DNA from: an uncultured Porphyromonadaceae bacterium
Lineage (GTDB): Bacteria; Bacteroidota; Bacteroidia; Bacteroidales; Muribaculaceae
DNA length: 64,000 nt
Assembly: GCA_902461565.1 (NCBI GenBank)
Contig: CABPYL010000014.1
Span: 4,969 to 68,968 of the forward strand
Direction: 5' to 3'
The notes beneath the pieces are model-generated. The model saw only the letters and a program-made list of their open reading frames with translations, did no database searches and was not told the DNA's origin. Below, one piece after another: positions 27,343 to 35,601 of this stretch; positions within the stretch are counted from its first letter, which is position 1; the number at the start of each line of letters is the position of its first letter. A program made the translations under genes and the position numbers.

Positions 27343-27352
27343 CTCCAACTGC

Positions 27353-27399
27353 CCGCCTCCATGTTCTCCGATGTCTGTTTCCGAGAACTTTGGAGGCGG
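27353..27399. promoter_or_regulatory. Long inverted repeat between the phage-like module and groES
   Basis: Outer 9-bp perfect arms (27353-27361 with 27391-27399) continue, after a 1/2-nt bulge, into a 6-bp inner arm (gttctc with gagaac), with a 14-nt loop. There is no T-run, so it is not a classic terminator. It could end the portal transcript or regulate groES. It is not a CIRCE element. Confidence 0.55.
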
Positions 27400-27564
27400 A
27401 AATATGTTGTACTATTGACAAAATGGCAGACCCTGTCAGATTTTGCGCGTTTGGCGCACTTTTTGTATTTTAACTTTACAGACGGCGCAACAGGCGTTCA
27501 CCCCAACACCGCACGTTTGCGTTTGCCGCATAATGTGATTATTCTAACTTAAAAATATACTACA

Positions 27565-27837
27565 ATGAAACTCAAACCATTAGCCGACCGTGTTATCATT
27601 CAGCCCACAGCAGCAGAAGAAGTAACCGCTTCCGGCATCATCATCCCCGATTCCGCTAAAGAGAAACCCCTTAAAGGCACCGTTCTTGCTGTAGGCAACG
27701 GTACCAAAGACGAGGAAATGGTCCTCAAGGAAGGCGACAACGTACTCTATGGCAAGTATGCAGGTACAGAAATCGACCTCGACGGCGACAAGGTGTTAGT
27801 GATGCGTCAGAACGAGGTATTGGCAGTAATCGAGTAA
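27565..27837 (+). CDS. groS: Co-chaperonin GroES
   Basis: 90 residues, full length. GroES caps GroEL and is needed for protein folding in the cytoplasm. Typical sequence: 'KPLADRVIIQPTAAEEVTAS' with mobile loop 'GIIIPDSAKEKPLKG' and 'YGKYAGTEIDLDGDKVLVMR'. groL follows after 12 bp. Upstream there is a TAACTTTA box (27471) close to TAnnTTTG but no CIRCE operator, so heat-shock control by HrcA is not visible here. Confidence 0.96.
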   Translation: MKLKPLADRVIIQPTAAEEVTASGIIIPDSAKEKPLKGTVLAVGNGTKDEEMVLKEGDNVLYGKYAGTEIDLDGDKVLVMRQNEVLAVIE

Positions 27838-27849
27838 AAACAGAATATC

Positions 27850-29481
27850 ATGGCAAAAGAAATCAAATTCAATATCGAGGCTCGCGAAGAGCTTAAGAAA
27901 GGTGTCGACGCTCTTGCCGACGCAGTAAAGGTAACCCTCGGCCCCAAAGGCCGCAACGTAATCATCGGCAAGCAGTTCGGCGCTCCCCACATCACAAAGG
28001 ACGGCGTTACTGTAGCCCGCGAGGTAGAGCTGGCCGAACCCATGCAGAACATGGGTGCCCAGCTCGTGAAGGAAGTAGCCTCCAAGACAGGCGATGACGC
28101 AGGCGACGGAACAACAACCGCTACCGTGCTCGCACAGGCCATTATCGGAGTGGGTCTGAAGAACGTTACCGCAGGCGCAAATCCTATGGACCTCAAGCGC
28201 GGTATCGACAAGGCCGTGGCAGAAGTTGTCAAGGGAATCAGCGAAATGTCGCAGGAAGTTGGCGACGACTTCAAGAAAATTGAAGATGTTGCCCGCGTGA
28301 GCGCCAATAACGACGAGAACATCGGCCGCCTCATCGCCGAGGCTATGGAAAAGGTGAAGAAAGAAGGCGTTATCACCGTCGACGAAGCCAAGGGCACCGA
28401 AACCACCATCGAAGTGGTAGAAGGCATGCAGTTCGACCGCGGCTATATCTCGCCCTACTTCGTTACCGATACCGAGAAGATGGAATGCGTGATGGACTCG
28501 CCTTTCGTTCTGCTCTACGACAAGAAAGTTTCCAACCTCAAGGATATCCTGCCAATTCTGGAACAGACCGCACAGAGCGGCCGTCCTCTGCTCATCATCG
28601 CCGAGGATGTTGATCAGGACGCTCTGGCAGCACTGGTACTCAACCGCCTGCGCGGCTCCCTGAAGATATGCGCCGTCAAGGCTCCGGGCTTCGGCGACCG
28701 CCGCAAGGAAATGCTCGAGGATATCGCAATCCTCACCGGCGGCACCGTTATCTCCGAAGAAAAAGGCATGCTTCTTGCCAACGCAACCATGCAGGACCTC
28801 GGCCACGCCAACAACATCACCGTAAACAAGGAAAGCACCACAATCGTCAACCGCGACAGCGACAAGGAACGCATCGCTGCACGCGTGGCACAGATAAAGG
28901 CTCAGATTGCCCAGACAACCAGCGACTACGACCGCGACAAACTCAAAGAACGTCTCGCTAAGCTTGCCGGCGGCGTCGCAGTGCTCCATGTAGGCGCTCC
29001 CTCCGAGGTTGAAATGAAAGAAAAGAAAGACCGCGTAGACGACGCACTCAGCGCAACACGCGCAGCTGTTGCCGAAGGTATCGTTCCCGGCGGCGGCGTA
29101 GCCTACATCCGCTGTCTCGACCGTCTGCACAACCTCAAGGGCGCCAACGACGACGAAACCACAGGTATCGCCATCGTAGAACGCGCCATCGAGGAACCCC
29201 TGCGCCAGATTGCCGCAAACGCCGGCGTGGAAGGCGCTGTGGTAGTTCAGAAAGTCCGCGAAGGCAAAGGCGACTTCGGTTACAACGCACGCACCGATAC
29301 ATACGAGAACCTCCTCGAAACCGGCGTTATCGATCCCGCAAAGGTTACCCGCGTGGCTCTTGAGAACGCCGCTTCCATCGCAGGCATGTTCCTCACCACC
29401 GAATGCGTGATCGCCGAAAAGAAGGAAGAAAATCCGGCTCCGGCAGCTCCCGCTATGGGAGGCATGGGCGGCATGATGTAA
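27850..29481 (+). CDS. groL: Chaperonin GroEL
   Basis: 543 residues, full length. ATP-dependent folding chamber. 'VTLGPKGRNVIIGKQFGAPH' and 'DGVTVARE' (N-terminal equatorial), 'DDAGDGTTTATVLAQAI' (ATP site), 'EGVITVDEAKGTETTIEVVE', 'VPGGGVAYIR' and the Gly-Met tail 'MGGMGGMM' are all present. It forms an operon with groS and ends at the terminator at 29503-29532. The phage-like capsid module lies just upstream; viral capsid proteins are well-known GroEL clients, so the adjacency is noted, though it may be chance. Confidence 0.97.
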   Translation: MAKEIKFNIEAREELKKGVDALADAVKVTLGPKGRNVIIGKQFGAPHITKDGVTVAREVELAEPMQNMGAQLVKEVASKTGDDAGDGTTTATVLAQAIIGVGLKNVTAGANPMDLKRGIDKAVAEVVKGISEMSQEVGDDFKKIEDVARVSANNDENIGRLIAEAMEKVKKEGVITVDEAKGTETTIEVVEGMQFDRGYISPYFVTDTEKMECVMDSPFVLLYDKKVSNLKDILPILEQTAQSGRPLLIIAEDVDQDALAALVLNRLRGSLKICAVKAPGFGDRRKEMLEDIAILTGGTVISEEKGMLLANATMQDLGHANNITVNKESTTIVNRDSDKERIAARVAQIKAQIAQTTSDYDRDKLKERLAKLAGGVAVLHVGAPSEVEMKEKKDRVDDALSATRAAVAEGIVPGGGVAYIRCLDRLHNLKGANDDETTGIAIVERAIEEPLRQIAANAGVEGAVVVQKVREGKGDFGYNARTDTYENLLETGVIDPAKVTRVALENAASIAGMFLTTECVIAEKKEENPAPAAPAMGGMGGMM

Positions 29482-29502
29482 TCCCACGACAACAATAATA
29501 CA

Positions 29503-29532
29503 ATCGCCTCCGCAACCCGGAGGCGATTTTTT
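29503..29532 (+). terminator. Rho-independent terminator of groSL
   Basis: A 10-bp perfect stem (29503-29512 with 29518-29527), a 5-nt loop and a T-run directly after. Confidence 0.9.
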
Positions 29533-29555
29533 GTCCTCGCAAAAAATTCAACATT

Positions 29556-29587
29556 TTTGCAATATGACGATTATTTGTGTATTTTTG
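29556..29587 (+). promoter_or_regulatory. Bacteroidetes-type promoter of the LRR protein gene
   Basis: TTTG (29556-29559), a 20-bp spacer and TATTTTTG (29580-29587), 38 bp before the ATG at 29626. Confidence 0.75.
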
Positions 29588-29625
29588 CCTCAGAATAATA
29601 AATTTAATCAAATTATCACAGCAAA

Positions 29626-31878
29626 ATGAACACTAAGCTACTGAATTTTATCTGTGCCATGCTGATTGTAGCCTTTGCTCCTGCCGTTTTTGCCCAGGAC
29701 GATCCGGCTCCACGCGACAGAATTACGATGATTACGCATGCTCCCGAAGGAACTCCACTACGTATCTATTCAATGCCGTATAACGATGCCACTGTAACCG
29801 GAGCCGATGAAAGCAAATTCTTCGGCGAATATATTTCCAAAGGTCCGGGCACAGAAATCACCATAGCCGGAAACATCGAACAGCTGGAGGTATACAATTG
29901 CCAGCTGTCCTCTCTCACCGTAGAAAATGCTCCCGAACTTTTTATTCTTCGCTGCCACAGCAACAGCCTGCAGTCTCTCGATTTACGCAACTGTCCCAAA
30001 CTGTCTGTCCTCGACTGCCACAGCAATCAGCTCTCATCACTCGATGTAAGCGCAAACAATCTCCTTGAAGAACTTAATGCGTCCCAGAACAAGCTCGATA
30101 ATATTGTACTCGGCCAACAGCCTGCGCTGGCCAAACTGAATATCGCTTCCAACAGCGTTACAGCGCTCAATCTCTCCGGCCTCCCGATTCTCGAGGAGCT
30201 GCATGCAGAAAACAATCGCATCGTCGGCCTCGACCTTAGCGCAAACAACAACATAAAGTGGATTCATATATACACCAACTGTATCGCCGGACAGCAGATG
30301 ACCGACTTCATGAAAAATCTGCCCGAAGCAACCCAGGCACCCTCGCTGCTGTATATCGTAGATACTTTCAATAGTGCAGAGGGCAACATTTGCCTGATGA
30401 GCGATGTTGAGGCTGCTTCGCAGAAAGGATGGGTTACAATGGACTATGCCGACGGTGTTGTAAACGCAGGCCTCACTGGCCAGGTATACTATGGCGCCGA
30501 CTATGTTCCCTCGATATCCGACAACGGCATAAAGTTTACCACAACCCGCACTCCCGGCGAGACTGTCAAGCTCTACATCCAGGCTCCCGGCGACTTCACC
30601 ATCGAAGGTGTTGCGGAGAAAAATTTCGCATGCGGTACCGCCACCTATACCCTCGCGGCTTCCGAAGTATTCGTTAAAGGCGATATCTCGATTTTCGAAT
30701 GTCCCGGCAACGACATCACTGCCATCGATTTCGTCGGCTCCGCTGCCACACTCACTTCCCTCGACTGCAGCGACAACAAGATTGAATCCCTCCGGATAAA
30801 CAATGCCGCATCGCTCGCCCAGATTCACGCCCAGAAAAATGCCATCAGCAGTCTCGACATTACAGGATGCACCGGCGTTGTGCGCGTGGATTGCTACGAC
30901 AACAGCCTCCGCGGCAACGCAATGAAAGCTTTCATGAATTCTCTGCCCGACGGTACCAGGAACAATCCCTACCTTTTCGTCATCGACACAAAGAGCGACA
31001 CAGAAAAGAACATAGCGACCACCGACAACGTCAACATCGCTAAGGACAAGAACTGGGCCGTGTTCGACTTCATCGGCGGCGACAGATTCGGCATGGGAAC
31101 ACGCTACGACGGTTCCGAACCTGTCGGCCCCGAGGTGCCCGCTGAATTCTTCACCTTCTCCACCACAGGTGTCTCCGAAGTGCTGATAAACCTTGTGTTC
31201 ACCGACGCCGAATATTATCCCGTTGTCGAGGATGCCGAGATACTCGGATGGGGCAGCGGCGCTCTCACCCTCCGCGTTACTCCGGGCAAACCCGCCAAGG
31301 TCTATGGCGACGCCACACTCATCAGCTCCAACATCGCGTATATCGACAGTTTCGACGCCTCGGCATGTCCCAACCTCAGGGAACTTAGCCTCATGGCTAA
31401 CGAGCTTACTACCCTCGACGTATCGAAAAACACACAGCTGCAGACTCTCCTTGTATTCGGCAACTCGCTCGAAAGCATAGATGTGTCCGGATGTACCCAG
31501 CTCAAACTCATCAGCTGCTACGGCAACCGCCTCGCCGGCGAAGCAATGACACAGCTTATGTCCACCCTGCCCGTGCGCAGCCTTTCCGAACAGGGACGCA
31601 TCGTAATATACGACGGCAATTACGAGCGCGAGCATAATGTATGCACCGAGAACGACGTTGCCGCCGCCTTCGACCGCTTCTGGATTGCATACGAGCTCAA
31701 CGCCGACGGCCAGCTCGTACCTTACTACGGCGTATCCGGAGTGGAGAATGTGGAAGCCGACGACCTGTCCGCACCTGTCGAATACTTCAATCTGCAGGGT
31801 GTCCGCGTACAGCAGCCCGAAAACGGCGTGTATATCAGACGCCAGGGCGGCAAGGTCTCCAAAGTACACATACAGTAA
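29626..31878 (+). CDS. Secreted leucine-rich repeat protein with C-terminal tail motif
   Basis: 750 residues with a signal peptide (MNTKLLNFICAMLIVAFAPAVFA). Internalin-like LRRs in three blocks: about residues 85-205 ('LDLRNCPKLSVLDCHSNQLS', then 'SLDVSANNLLEEL'), about 380-430 ('TSLDCSDNKIESLRI') and about 580-625 ('LDVSKNTQLQTLLVFGNSLE'). Each block is followed by a similar 'MKNLPEAT...', 'MNSLPDGT...' or 'MSTLPVRS...' segment, so the protein is a triplicated module. The end 'VEYFNLQGVRV...GVYIRRQG' is the shared tail. It is monocistronic between its own promoter and a terminator. It is probably surface-exposed; the ligand is unknown. Confidence 0.8.
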   Translation: MNTKLLNFICAMLIVAFAPAVFAQDDPAPRDRITMITHAPEGTPLRIYSMPYNDATVTGADESKFFGEYISKGPGTEITIAGNIEQLEVYNCQLSSLTVENAPELFILRCHSNSLQSLDLRNCPKLSVLDCHSNQLSSLDVSANNLLEELNASQNKLDNIVLGQQPALAKLNIASNSVTALNLSGLPILEELHAENNRIVGLDLSANNNIKWIHIYTNCIAGQQMTDFMKNLPEATQAPSLLYIVDTFNSAEGNICLMSDVEAASQKGWVTMDYADGVVNAGLTGQVYYGADYVPSISDNGIKFTTTRTPGETVKLYIQAPGDFTIEGVAEKNFACGTATYTLAASEVFVKGDISIFECPGNDITAIDFVGSAATLTSLDCSDNKIESLRINNAASLAQIHAQKNAISSLDITGCTGVVRVDCYDNSLRGNAMKAFMNSLPDGTRNNPYLFVIDTKSDTEKNIATTDNVNIAKDKNWAVFDFIGGDRFGMGTRYDGSEPVGPEVPAEFFTFSTTGVSEVLINLVFTDAEYYPVVEDAEILGWGSGALTLRVTPGKPAKVYGDATLISSNIAYIDSFDASACPNLRELSLMANELTTLDVSKNTQLQTLLVFGNSLESIDVSGCTQLKLISCYGNRLAGEAMTQLMSTLPVRSLSEQGRIVIYDGNYEREHNVCTENDVAAAFDRFWIAYELNADGQLVPYYGVSGVENVEADDLSAPVEYFNLQGVRVQQPENGVYIRRQGGKVSKVHIQ

Positions 31879-31897
31879 CCGTTTCTTATCTTATGCG

Positions 31898-31932
31898 GCG
31901 GAATTGTCTCCCTCGGGGCAATTCCGCTTTTT
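31898..31932 (+). terminator. Rho-independent terminator
   Basis: A 9-bp stem (31898-31906 with 31919-31927), a 12-nt loop and a T-run at 31928-31932. Confidence 0.85.
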
Positions 31933-31946
31933 ATATGCCCTGAGGA

Positions 31947-31978
31947 TTTGGCAATGTTGCGAATAAATCGTTATTTTG
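31947..31978 (+). promoter_or_regulatory. Bacteroidetes-type promoter of the carbonic anhydrase gene
   Basis: TTTG (31947-31950), a 20-bp spacer and TTATTTTG (31971-31978), one mismatch to TAnnTTTG. Confidence 0.55.
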
Positions 31979-32009
31979 CATCTGGTTTAACACTAAATCA
32001 AACGCCATT

Positions 32010-32570
32010 ATGATAGATCAGATACTGAATTTCAACAAAGAGTTTGTAGCCTCCGGAGAATACATGCGCTTCGAGACATCGAAGTATCCCGACAAAAAGA
32101 TAGCCATCGTAACCTGCATGGACACCCGTCTGGTAGAGTTGCTGCCTGCGGCCCTCGGCATCAGGAACGGCGACGTAAAAATGATTAAGAACGCAGGAGG
32201 CACCATTACAAATCCCTTCGATTCCACCGTGCGTTCGCTGCTTGTGGCCGTCTACGAATTGGGGGTCAACGAAATAATGATTATCGGCCACACAAACTGC
32301 GGTGTGCAGGGCATGAATGCCCAGGAAATGCTGGGACTGATGCGCAAACGAGGCGTTAGCGACGAACACATTTCCCTCATGCGACACTGCGGTATCGACC
32401 TTGACAGCTGGCTGCATGGTTTCGACGACACCTCCGACGCCGTCCGAGAAACCGTGGAAATGGTGCGCAATCACCCCCTGATGGCACCCGATGTAAAAGT
32501 TGGCGGTTACATAATGGACACCGCCACCGGTCAGCTAACCGTTGTTTGCCGCGACGCCGCCCACGATTAA
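32010..32570 (+). CDS. Beta-class carbonic anhydrase
   Basis: 186 residues. Interconverts CO2 and bicarbonate in the cytoplasm. The zinc site is visible: Cys36-x-Asp38-x-Arg40 ('TCMDTR') and His94-x2-Cys97 ('GHTNCGV'). Length and layout fit the short beta-CA type of anaerobes. Bicarbonate supply would suit the PEP carboxykinase and propionyl-CoA chemistry of this group (PckA and MeaB are encoded nearby), but no operon link exists; the gene has its own promoter. Confidence 0.9.
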   Translation: MIDQILNFNKEFVASGEYMRFETSKYPDKKIAIVTCMDTRLVELLPAALGIRNGDVKMIKNAGGTITNPFDSTVRSLLVAVYELGVNEIMIIGHTNCGVQGMNAQEMLGLMRKRGVSDEHISLMRHCGIDLDSWLHGFDDTSDAVRETVEMVRNHPLMAPDVKVGGYIMDTATGQLTVVCRDAAHD

Positions 32571-32585
32571 ACGGCCCTGCGCGGA

Positions 32586-32617
32586 TTTGCGTATGTCGCG
32601 TATTTTGCGTAACTTTG
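32586..32617 (+). promoter_or_regulatory. Bacteroidetes-type promoter of meaB
   Basis: TTTG (32586-32589), a 20-bp spacer and TAACTTTG (32610-32617), 17 bp before the ATG at 32635. This argues against the upstream open frame starting at 32542. Confidence 0.8.
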
Positions 32618-32634
32618 AATTAAATAACTGTACT

Positions 32635-33729
32635 ATGGAACATCCCGAAAACGATTCGCAATATACCGGTCTCACCGTCAATAACGGCGTGGCCCAGCCG
32701 CCAAGTGTCAACCCATATCTCAAGAAGCGACGCCGCCGTCCCCTACCCACGGCATCCGAACTGGTCGAAGGAATTCTCGCCGGTAACGTTACCACCCTCA
32801 GCCGTGCCGTTACTATGGTGGAAAGCCTCGCGCCCGAGCACTATGCCATCGCCCAGGAGGTGATAGAGAAGTGCCTGCCCTACTCCGGCAACTCGCGCCG
32901 AATAGGCATTACCGGTGTGCCGGGGGCCGGCAAGAGCACTTCTATCGACGTTTTCGGCCTTCATGTACTGCGCGACGGCGGTAAGCTCGCCGTACTGGCC
33001 ATCGACCCCTCCAGCGAACGCACAAAGGGATCTATCCTCGGCGACAAAACGCGTATGGAGAAACTCGCCATCCACCCCAATGCCTTTATCCGCCCTTCCC
33101 CGTCGGCAGGTTCGCTCGGCGGCGTGGCCCGCAAAACGCGCGAAACCATCGTGCTGTGCGAGGCCGCCGGATATAACAACGTCTTTGTCGAAACCGTTGG
33201 CGTGGGCCAGAGCGAGACGGCCGTACACTCGATGGTGGATTTCTTTCTGCTGCTCCAGATAGCCGGCGCCGGCGACGAGCTGCAGGGAATCAAACGAGGC
33301 ATCATGGAAATGGCCGACGCAATCGTTATCAACAAGGCCGACGGCGACAATATCGGCCCGGCGCAGCTCGCACAGGCGCAGTACCGGTCGGCGTTGCATC
33401 TTTTCCCGCCTACAGCCTCGGGCTGGACACCGGAAGTACTCACTTATTCGGCATATTACGAAACAGGTATCCCCGAAATATGGGAAATGATAGACCGTTA
33501 CTTCAAAATGGTGAAGGAAAGCGGATATTTCGAAGAAAAACGCCGCGAACAGGCCCGCTGGTGGATGTACGAGACTATCGACGAGCACCTGCGCAAGAAT
33601 TTCTACGGCAACGCCGACATACGCGCGCGCCTGGAACAGTGCGAAGCCGACGTGCTCAACAACCGGCGCTCCAGTTTCGCCGCCGCTGGCGATGTTCTCG
33701 ATCTATATTTCAAAAATTTCAGACAATGA
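32635..33729 (+). CDS. meaB: Methylmalonyl-CoA mutase-associated GTPase MeaB
   Basis: 364 residues. MeaB is the G-protein chaperone that loads and protects the B12 cofactor of methylmalonyl-CoA mutase, used for propionate formation. The Walker A is 'GITGVPGAGKSTSIDVFG'; 'VLAIDPSSERTKGSILGDKT' and 'VETVGVGQSETAVHSMVDFF' are family hallmarks, with 'INKADGDN' for base recognition. The mutase genes are not in this window. The 3' end overlaps the next gene (ATGA at 33726-33729), so a DUF1573 protein is translationally coupled to it. Confidence 0.92.
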   Translation: MEHPENDSQYTGLTVNNGVAQPPSVNPYLKKRRRRPLPTASELVEGILAGNVTTLSRAVTMVESLAPEHYAIAQEVIEKCLPYSGNSRRIGITGVPGAGKSTSIDVFGLHVLRDGGKLAVLAIDPSSERTKGSILGDKTRMEKLAIHPNAFIRPSPSAGSLGGVARKTRETIVLCEAAGYNNVFVETVGVGQSETAVHSMVDFFLLLQIAGAGDELQGIKRGIMEMADAIVINKADGDNIGPAQLAQAQYRSALHLFPPTASGWTPEVLTYSAYYETGIPEIWEMIDRYFKMVKESGYFEEKRREQARWWMYETIDEHLRKNFYGNADIRARLEQCEADVLNNRRSSFAAAGDVLDLYFKNFRQ

Positions 33730-34154
33730 AAACAACTCTCCGTATATTTCTCCTCGCCGCTGCCATGCTTTTAGGCATCGCCGCAGGTGCACGCACGCCC
33801 AAGGGTCAGAAAGTGGGCGTCGCTTTCGAAACAACAGTATATGAATTCGGCAACGTGAGCGAGGAAGGCAAACCCGTCCGGCACACCTTCACCTACACCA
33901 ACACCGGCAACTCACCACTGGCCATCCTCTGGGCCAAGGCAAGCTGTGGCTGCACCACGCCCGAATATCAGCGCAAGCCCCTAAAACCCGGCGAGAAAGC
34001 CGAGGTAAAGGTAACATTCAATCCCAAGGGACAGACCGGCGAAGTGAACAAGGACATACGCCTGCGCTTCCGCAACGGCAACGGCAAATCCGAGGAAATA
34101 GTCCTGCACCTCAAAGGCGTGGTTATTCCCAAAGGCAAGAAAGCCACAAAATAA
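33726..34154 (+). CDS. Exported single-domain DUF1573 protein
   Basis: 142 residues. The start codon overlaps the meaB stop in ATGA; the longer open frame upstream is inside meaB. A signal peptide 'IFLLAAAMLLGIAAGA' and one DUF1573 Ig-like domain follow: 'TVYEFGNVSEEGKPVRHTFT', 'KASCGCTTPEYQRKPLKPGE', 'VTFNPKGQTGEVNKDIRLRF'. The C-terminus is Lys-rich. It is the second DUF1573 protein in the window (the other at 6689-7750). Function unknown. Confidence 0.85.
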   Translation: MKTTLRIFLLAAAMLLGIAAGARTPKGQKVGVAFETTVYEFGNVSEEGKPVRHTFTYTNTGNSPLAILWAKASCGCTTPEYQRKPLKPGEKAEVKVTFNPKGQTGEVNKDIRLRFRNGNGKSEEIVLHLKGVVIPKGKKATK

Positions 34155-34169
34155 ACGTCCCTCCTTTAA

Positions 34170-34196
34170 GAATGATGAATTCTAAATTCATCATTC
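34170..34196. terminator. Perfect 12-bp hairpin after the meaB-DUF1573 operon
   Basis: gaatgatgaatt and aattcatcattc (34170-34181 with 34185-34196) with a 3-nt loop; AT-rich and no T-run. A likely transcription end or processing site. Confidence 0.55.
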
Positions 34197-34237
34197 CGAT
34201 CCCCTCTCCACCAAAATTTAACCCATATTGACACAAG

Positions 34238-34274
34238 TGTGCATGATATTTGCACATGCCGTCCGTTAAATTTG
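34238..34274 (+). promoter_or_regulatory. recA promoter region with palindrome TGTGCA-N7-TGCACA
   Basis: The inverted repeat 34238-34243 / 34251-34256 lies about where the -33 box should be, followed by a -7 box TAAATTTG (34267-34274) 31 bp before recA. No TTTG is seen at the usual distance, so the palindrome may be a regulator site. A damage-response operator is a guess. Confidence 0.5.
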
Positions 34275-34305
34275 CATCAGAAAACAATTAAAACAGGAAA
34301 ATACA

Positions 34306-35460
34306 ATGGCACCAAAAGCTAAAAAGACAGCTGCCGCAGCAGACCCCAAGGACGCACGCGCCGAGGCTCTGGAACAGGCGCTCAGCCGCATTGAAAAGGC
34401 CTACGGGCGCGGAGCCATCATGAAGATGGGCGACGAGAATATCGAGGACGTCGAAGTTATCCCATCCGGCTCCATCGGCCTCAACTACGCCCTTGGCGTA
34501 GGCGGCTATCCTAAAGGCCGTATAATCGAAATCTACGGTCCCGAATCCTCCGGTAAGACAACTCTTGCCATACATGCCATAGCCGAGTCGCAGAAGCGCG
34601 GCGGCATTGCCGCGATTATCGACGCCGAGCATGCCTTCGACCGTTTCTACGCTCAGCGCCTGGGAGTGGACGTGAACAACCTCCTTATCGCGCAGCCCGA
34701 CAACGGCGAACAGGCTCTTGAAATTGCCGAACAGCTGATACGCTCGTCGGCGGTAGATATTGTCGTTGTCGACTCCGTGGCTGCGCTCACTCCAAAGAGC
34801 GAAATCGAAGGCGAAATGGGCGACCGTAACATGGGTCTGCAGGCTCGCCTTATGTCGCAGGCCATGCGTAAGCTCACCGGCACCATCTCGCGCACAAACA
34901 CAACCTGCATCTTTATTAACCAGCTGCGCGAGAAAATCGGCCAGATGTTCGGTCCCACCGAAACAACCACTGGCGGCAACGCTCTCAAATTCTACGCATC
35001 CGTGCGTCTGGATATACGTTCGCGCAATCCCATCAAGGACGGCGACGAGGTACTTGGACGCCGCGCATACATAAAAGTTGTGAAGAACAAGGTTGCGCCA
35101 CCGTTCAAGCGCGCCGAGTTCGACATAATGTTCGGCGAAGGCATTTCCCGCTCCGGCGAGATTATCGACCTTGGCGTTGAATACGGCATAATAACCAAGA
35201 GCGGTTCATGGTTCAGTTACAACGGCCAGAAACTGGCCCAGGGACGCGATGCGGCAAAGCGTATGATACAGGACAACCCCGACCTTGCCGACGAACTTGA
35301 GACGCTAATTATGAAAGCCTTGCGCGAAGCCGACGCACGCACCGGCCGCTCGGCGGCTCCTGCGACAAAGGAAAGCACCGAAAACCAGCCTGAGGCCACC
35401 GTGGAAAAAGACGAAATGGACGATCTCCCCGACGAATTCTCCATCGAGGAAGACATATAA
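34306..35460 (+). CDS. recA: Recombinase RecA
   Basis: 384 residues. ATP-dependent strand exchange and SOS co-protease activity. The Walker A 'YGPESSGKTTLAIH', 'IDAEHAFDRFYAQRLGVDVN', loop L1 'EIEGEMGDRNMGLQARLMSQ' and loop L2 'GQMFGPTETTTGGNALKFYA' are all present. The C-terminal tail is long and acidic ('EKDEMDDLPDEFSIEEDI'). It is monocistronic, ending at the terminator at 35497-35521. Confidence 0.97.
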   Translation: MAPKAKKTAAAADPKDARAEALEQALSRIEKAYGRGAIMKMGDENIEDVEVIPSGSIGLNYALGVGGYPKGRIIEIYGPESSGKTTLAIHAIAESQKRGGIAAIIDAEHAFDRFYAQRLGVDVNNLLIAQPDNGEQALEIAEQLIRSSAVDIVVVDSVAALTPKSEIEGEMGDRNMGLQARLMSQAMRKLTGTISRTNTTCIFINQLREKIGQMFGPTETTTGGNALKFYASVRLDIRSRNPIKDGDEVLGRRAYIKVVKNKVAPPFKRAEFDIMFGEGISRSGEIIDLGVEYGIITKSGSWFSYNGQKLAQGRDAAKRMIQDNPDLADELETLIMKALREADARTGRSAAPATKESTENQPEATVEKDEMDDLPDEFSIEEDI

Positions 35461-35496
35461 GATCCGATTAACCATCTATAATCATCAATATCCAGG

Positions 35497-35521
35497 CGCC
35501 CGCAAATCGCGGGCGTTTTTT
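35497..35521 (+). terminator. Rho-independent terminator of recA
   Basis: A 7-bp GC stem (35497-35503 with 35509-35515), loop AAATC and six T. Confidence 0.9.
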
Positions 35522-35542
35522 CCCCTCCCACACATCATCCCG

Positions 35543-35583
35543 CAAAAAAAACAGCCGCCCTCGGCCGAGGACGGCTGTTTTTA
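35543..35583. terminator. Bidirectional terminator, mainly for the minus-strand gene ending at 35602
   Basis: A stem of 11 bp with one mismatch (35551-35562 with 35567-35578), loop GGCC, preceded by an A-run (35544-35551) and followed by a T-run. Confidence 0.85.
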
Positions 35584-35601
35584 ATTTATCGGAGTTGTCG
35601 A

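Noticed and set aside
27343..27564. CIRCE heat-shock operator before groES
   Set aside because: The inverted repeat present has the wrong sequence and arm length; no TTAGCACTC/GAGTGCTAA match.
27796..29487. 563-codon open frame opposite groL
   Set aside because: It mirrors groL; the product is low-complexity Gly/Phe/Val/Cys-rich with no signal or domain, as expected from the antisense of high-GC third positions. The same applies to long frames opposite asnS (4508-5839), the LRR gene (30037-31869) and pckA (39082-40743).
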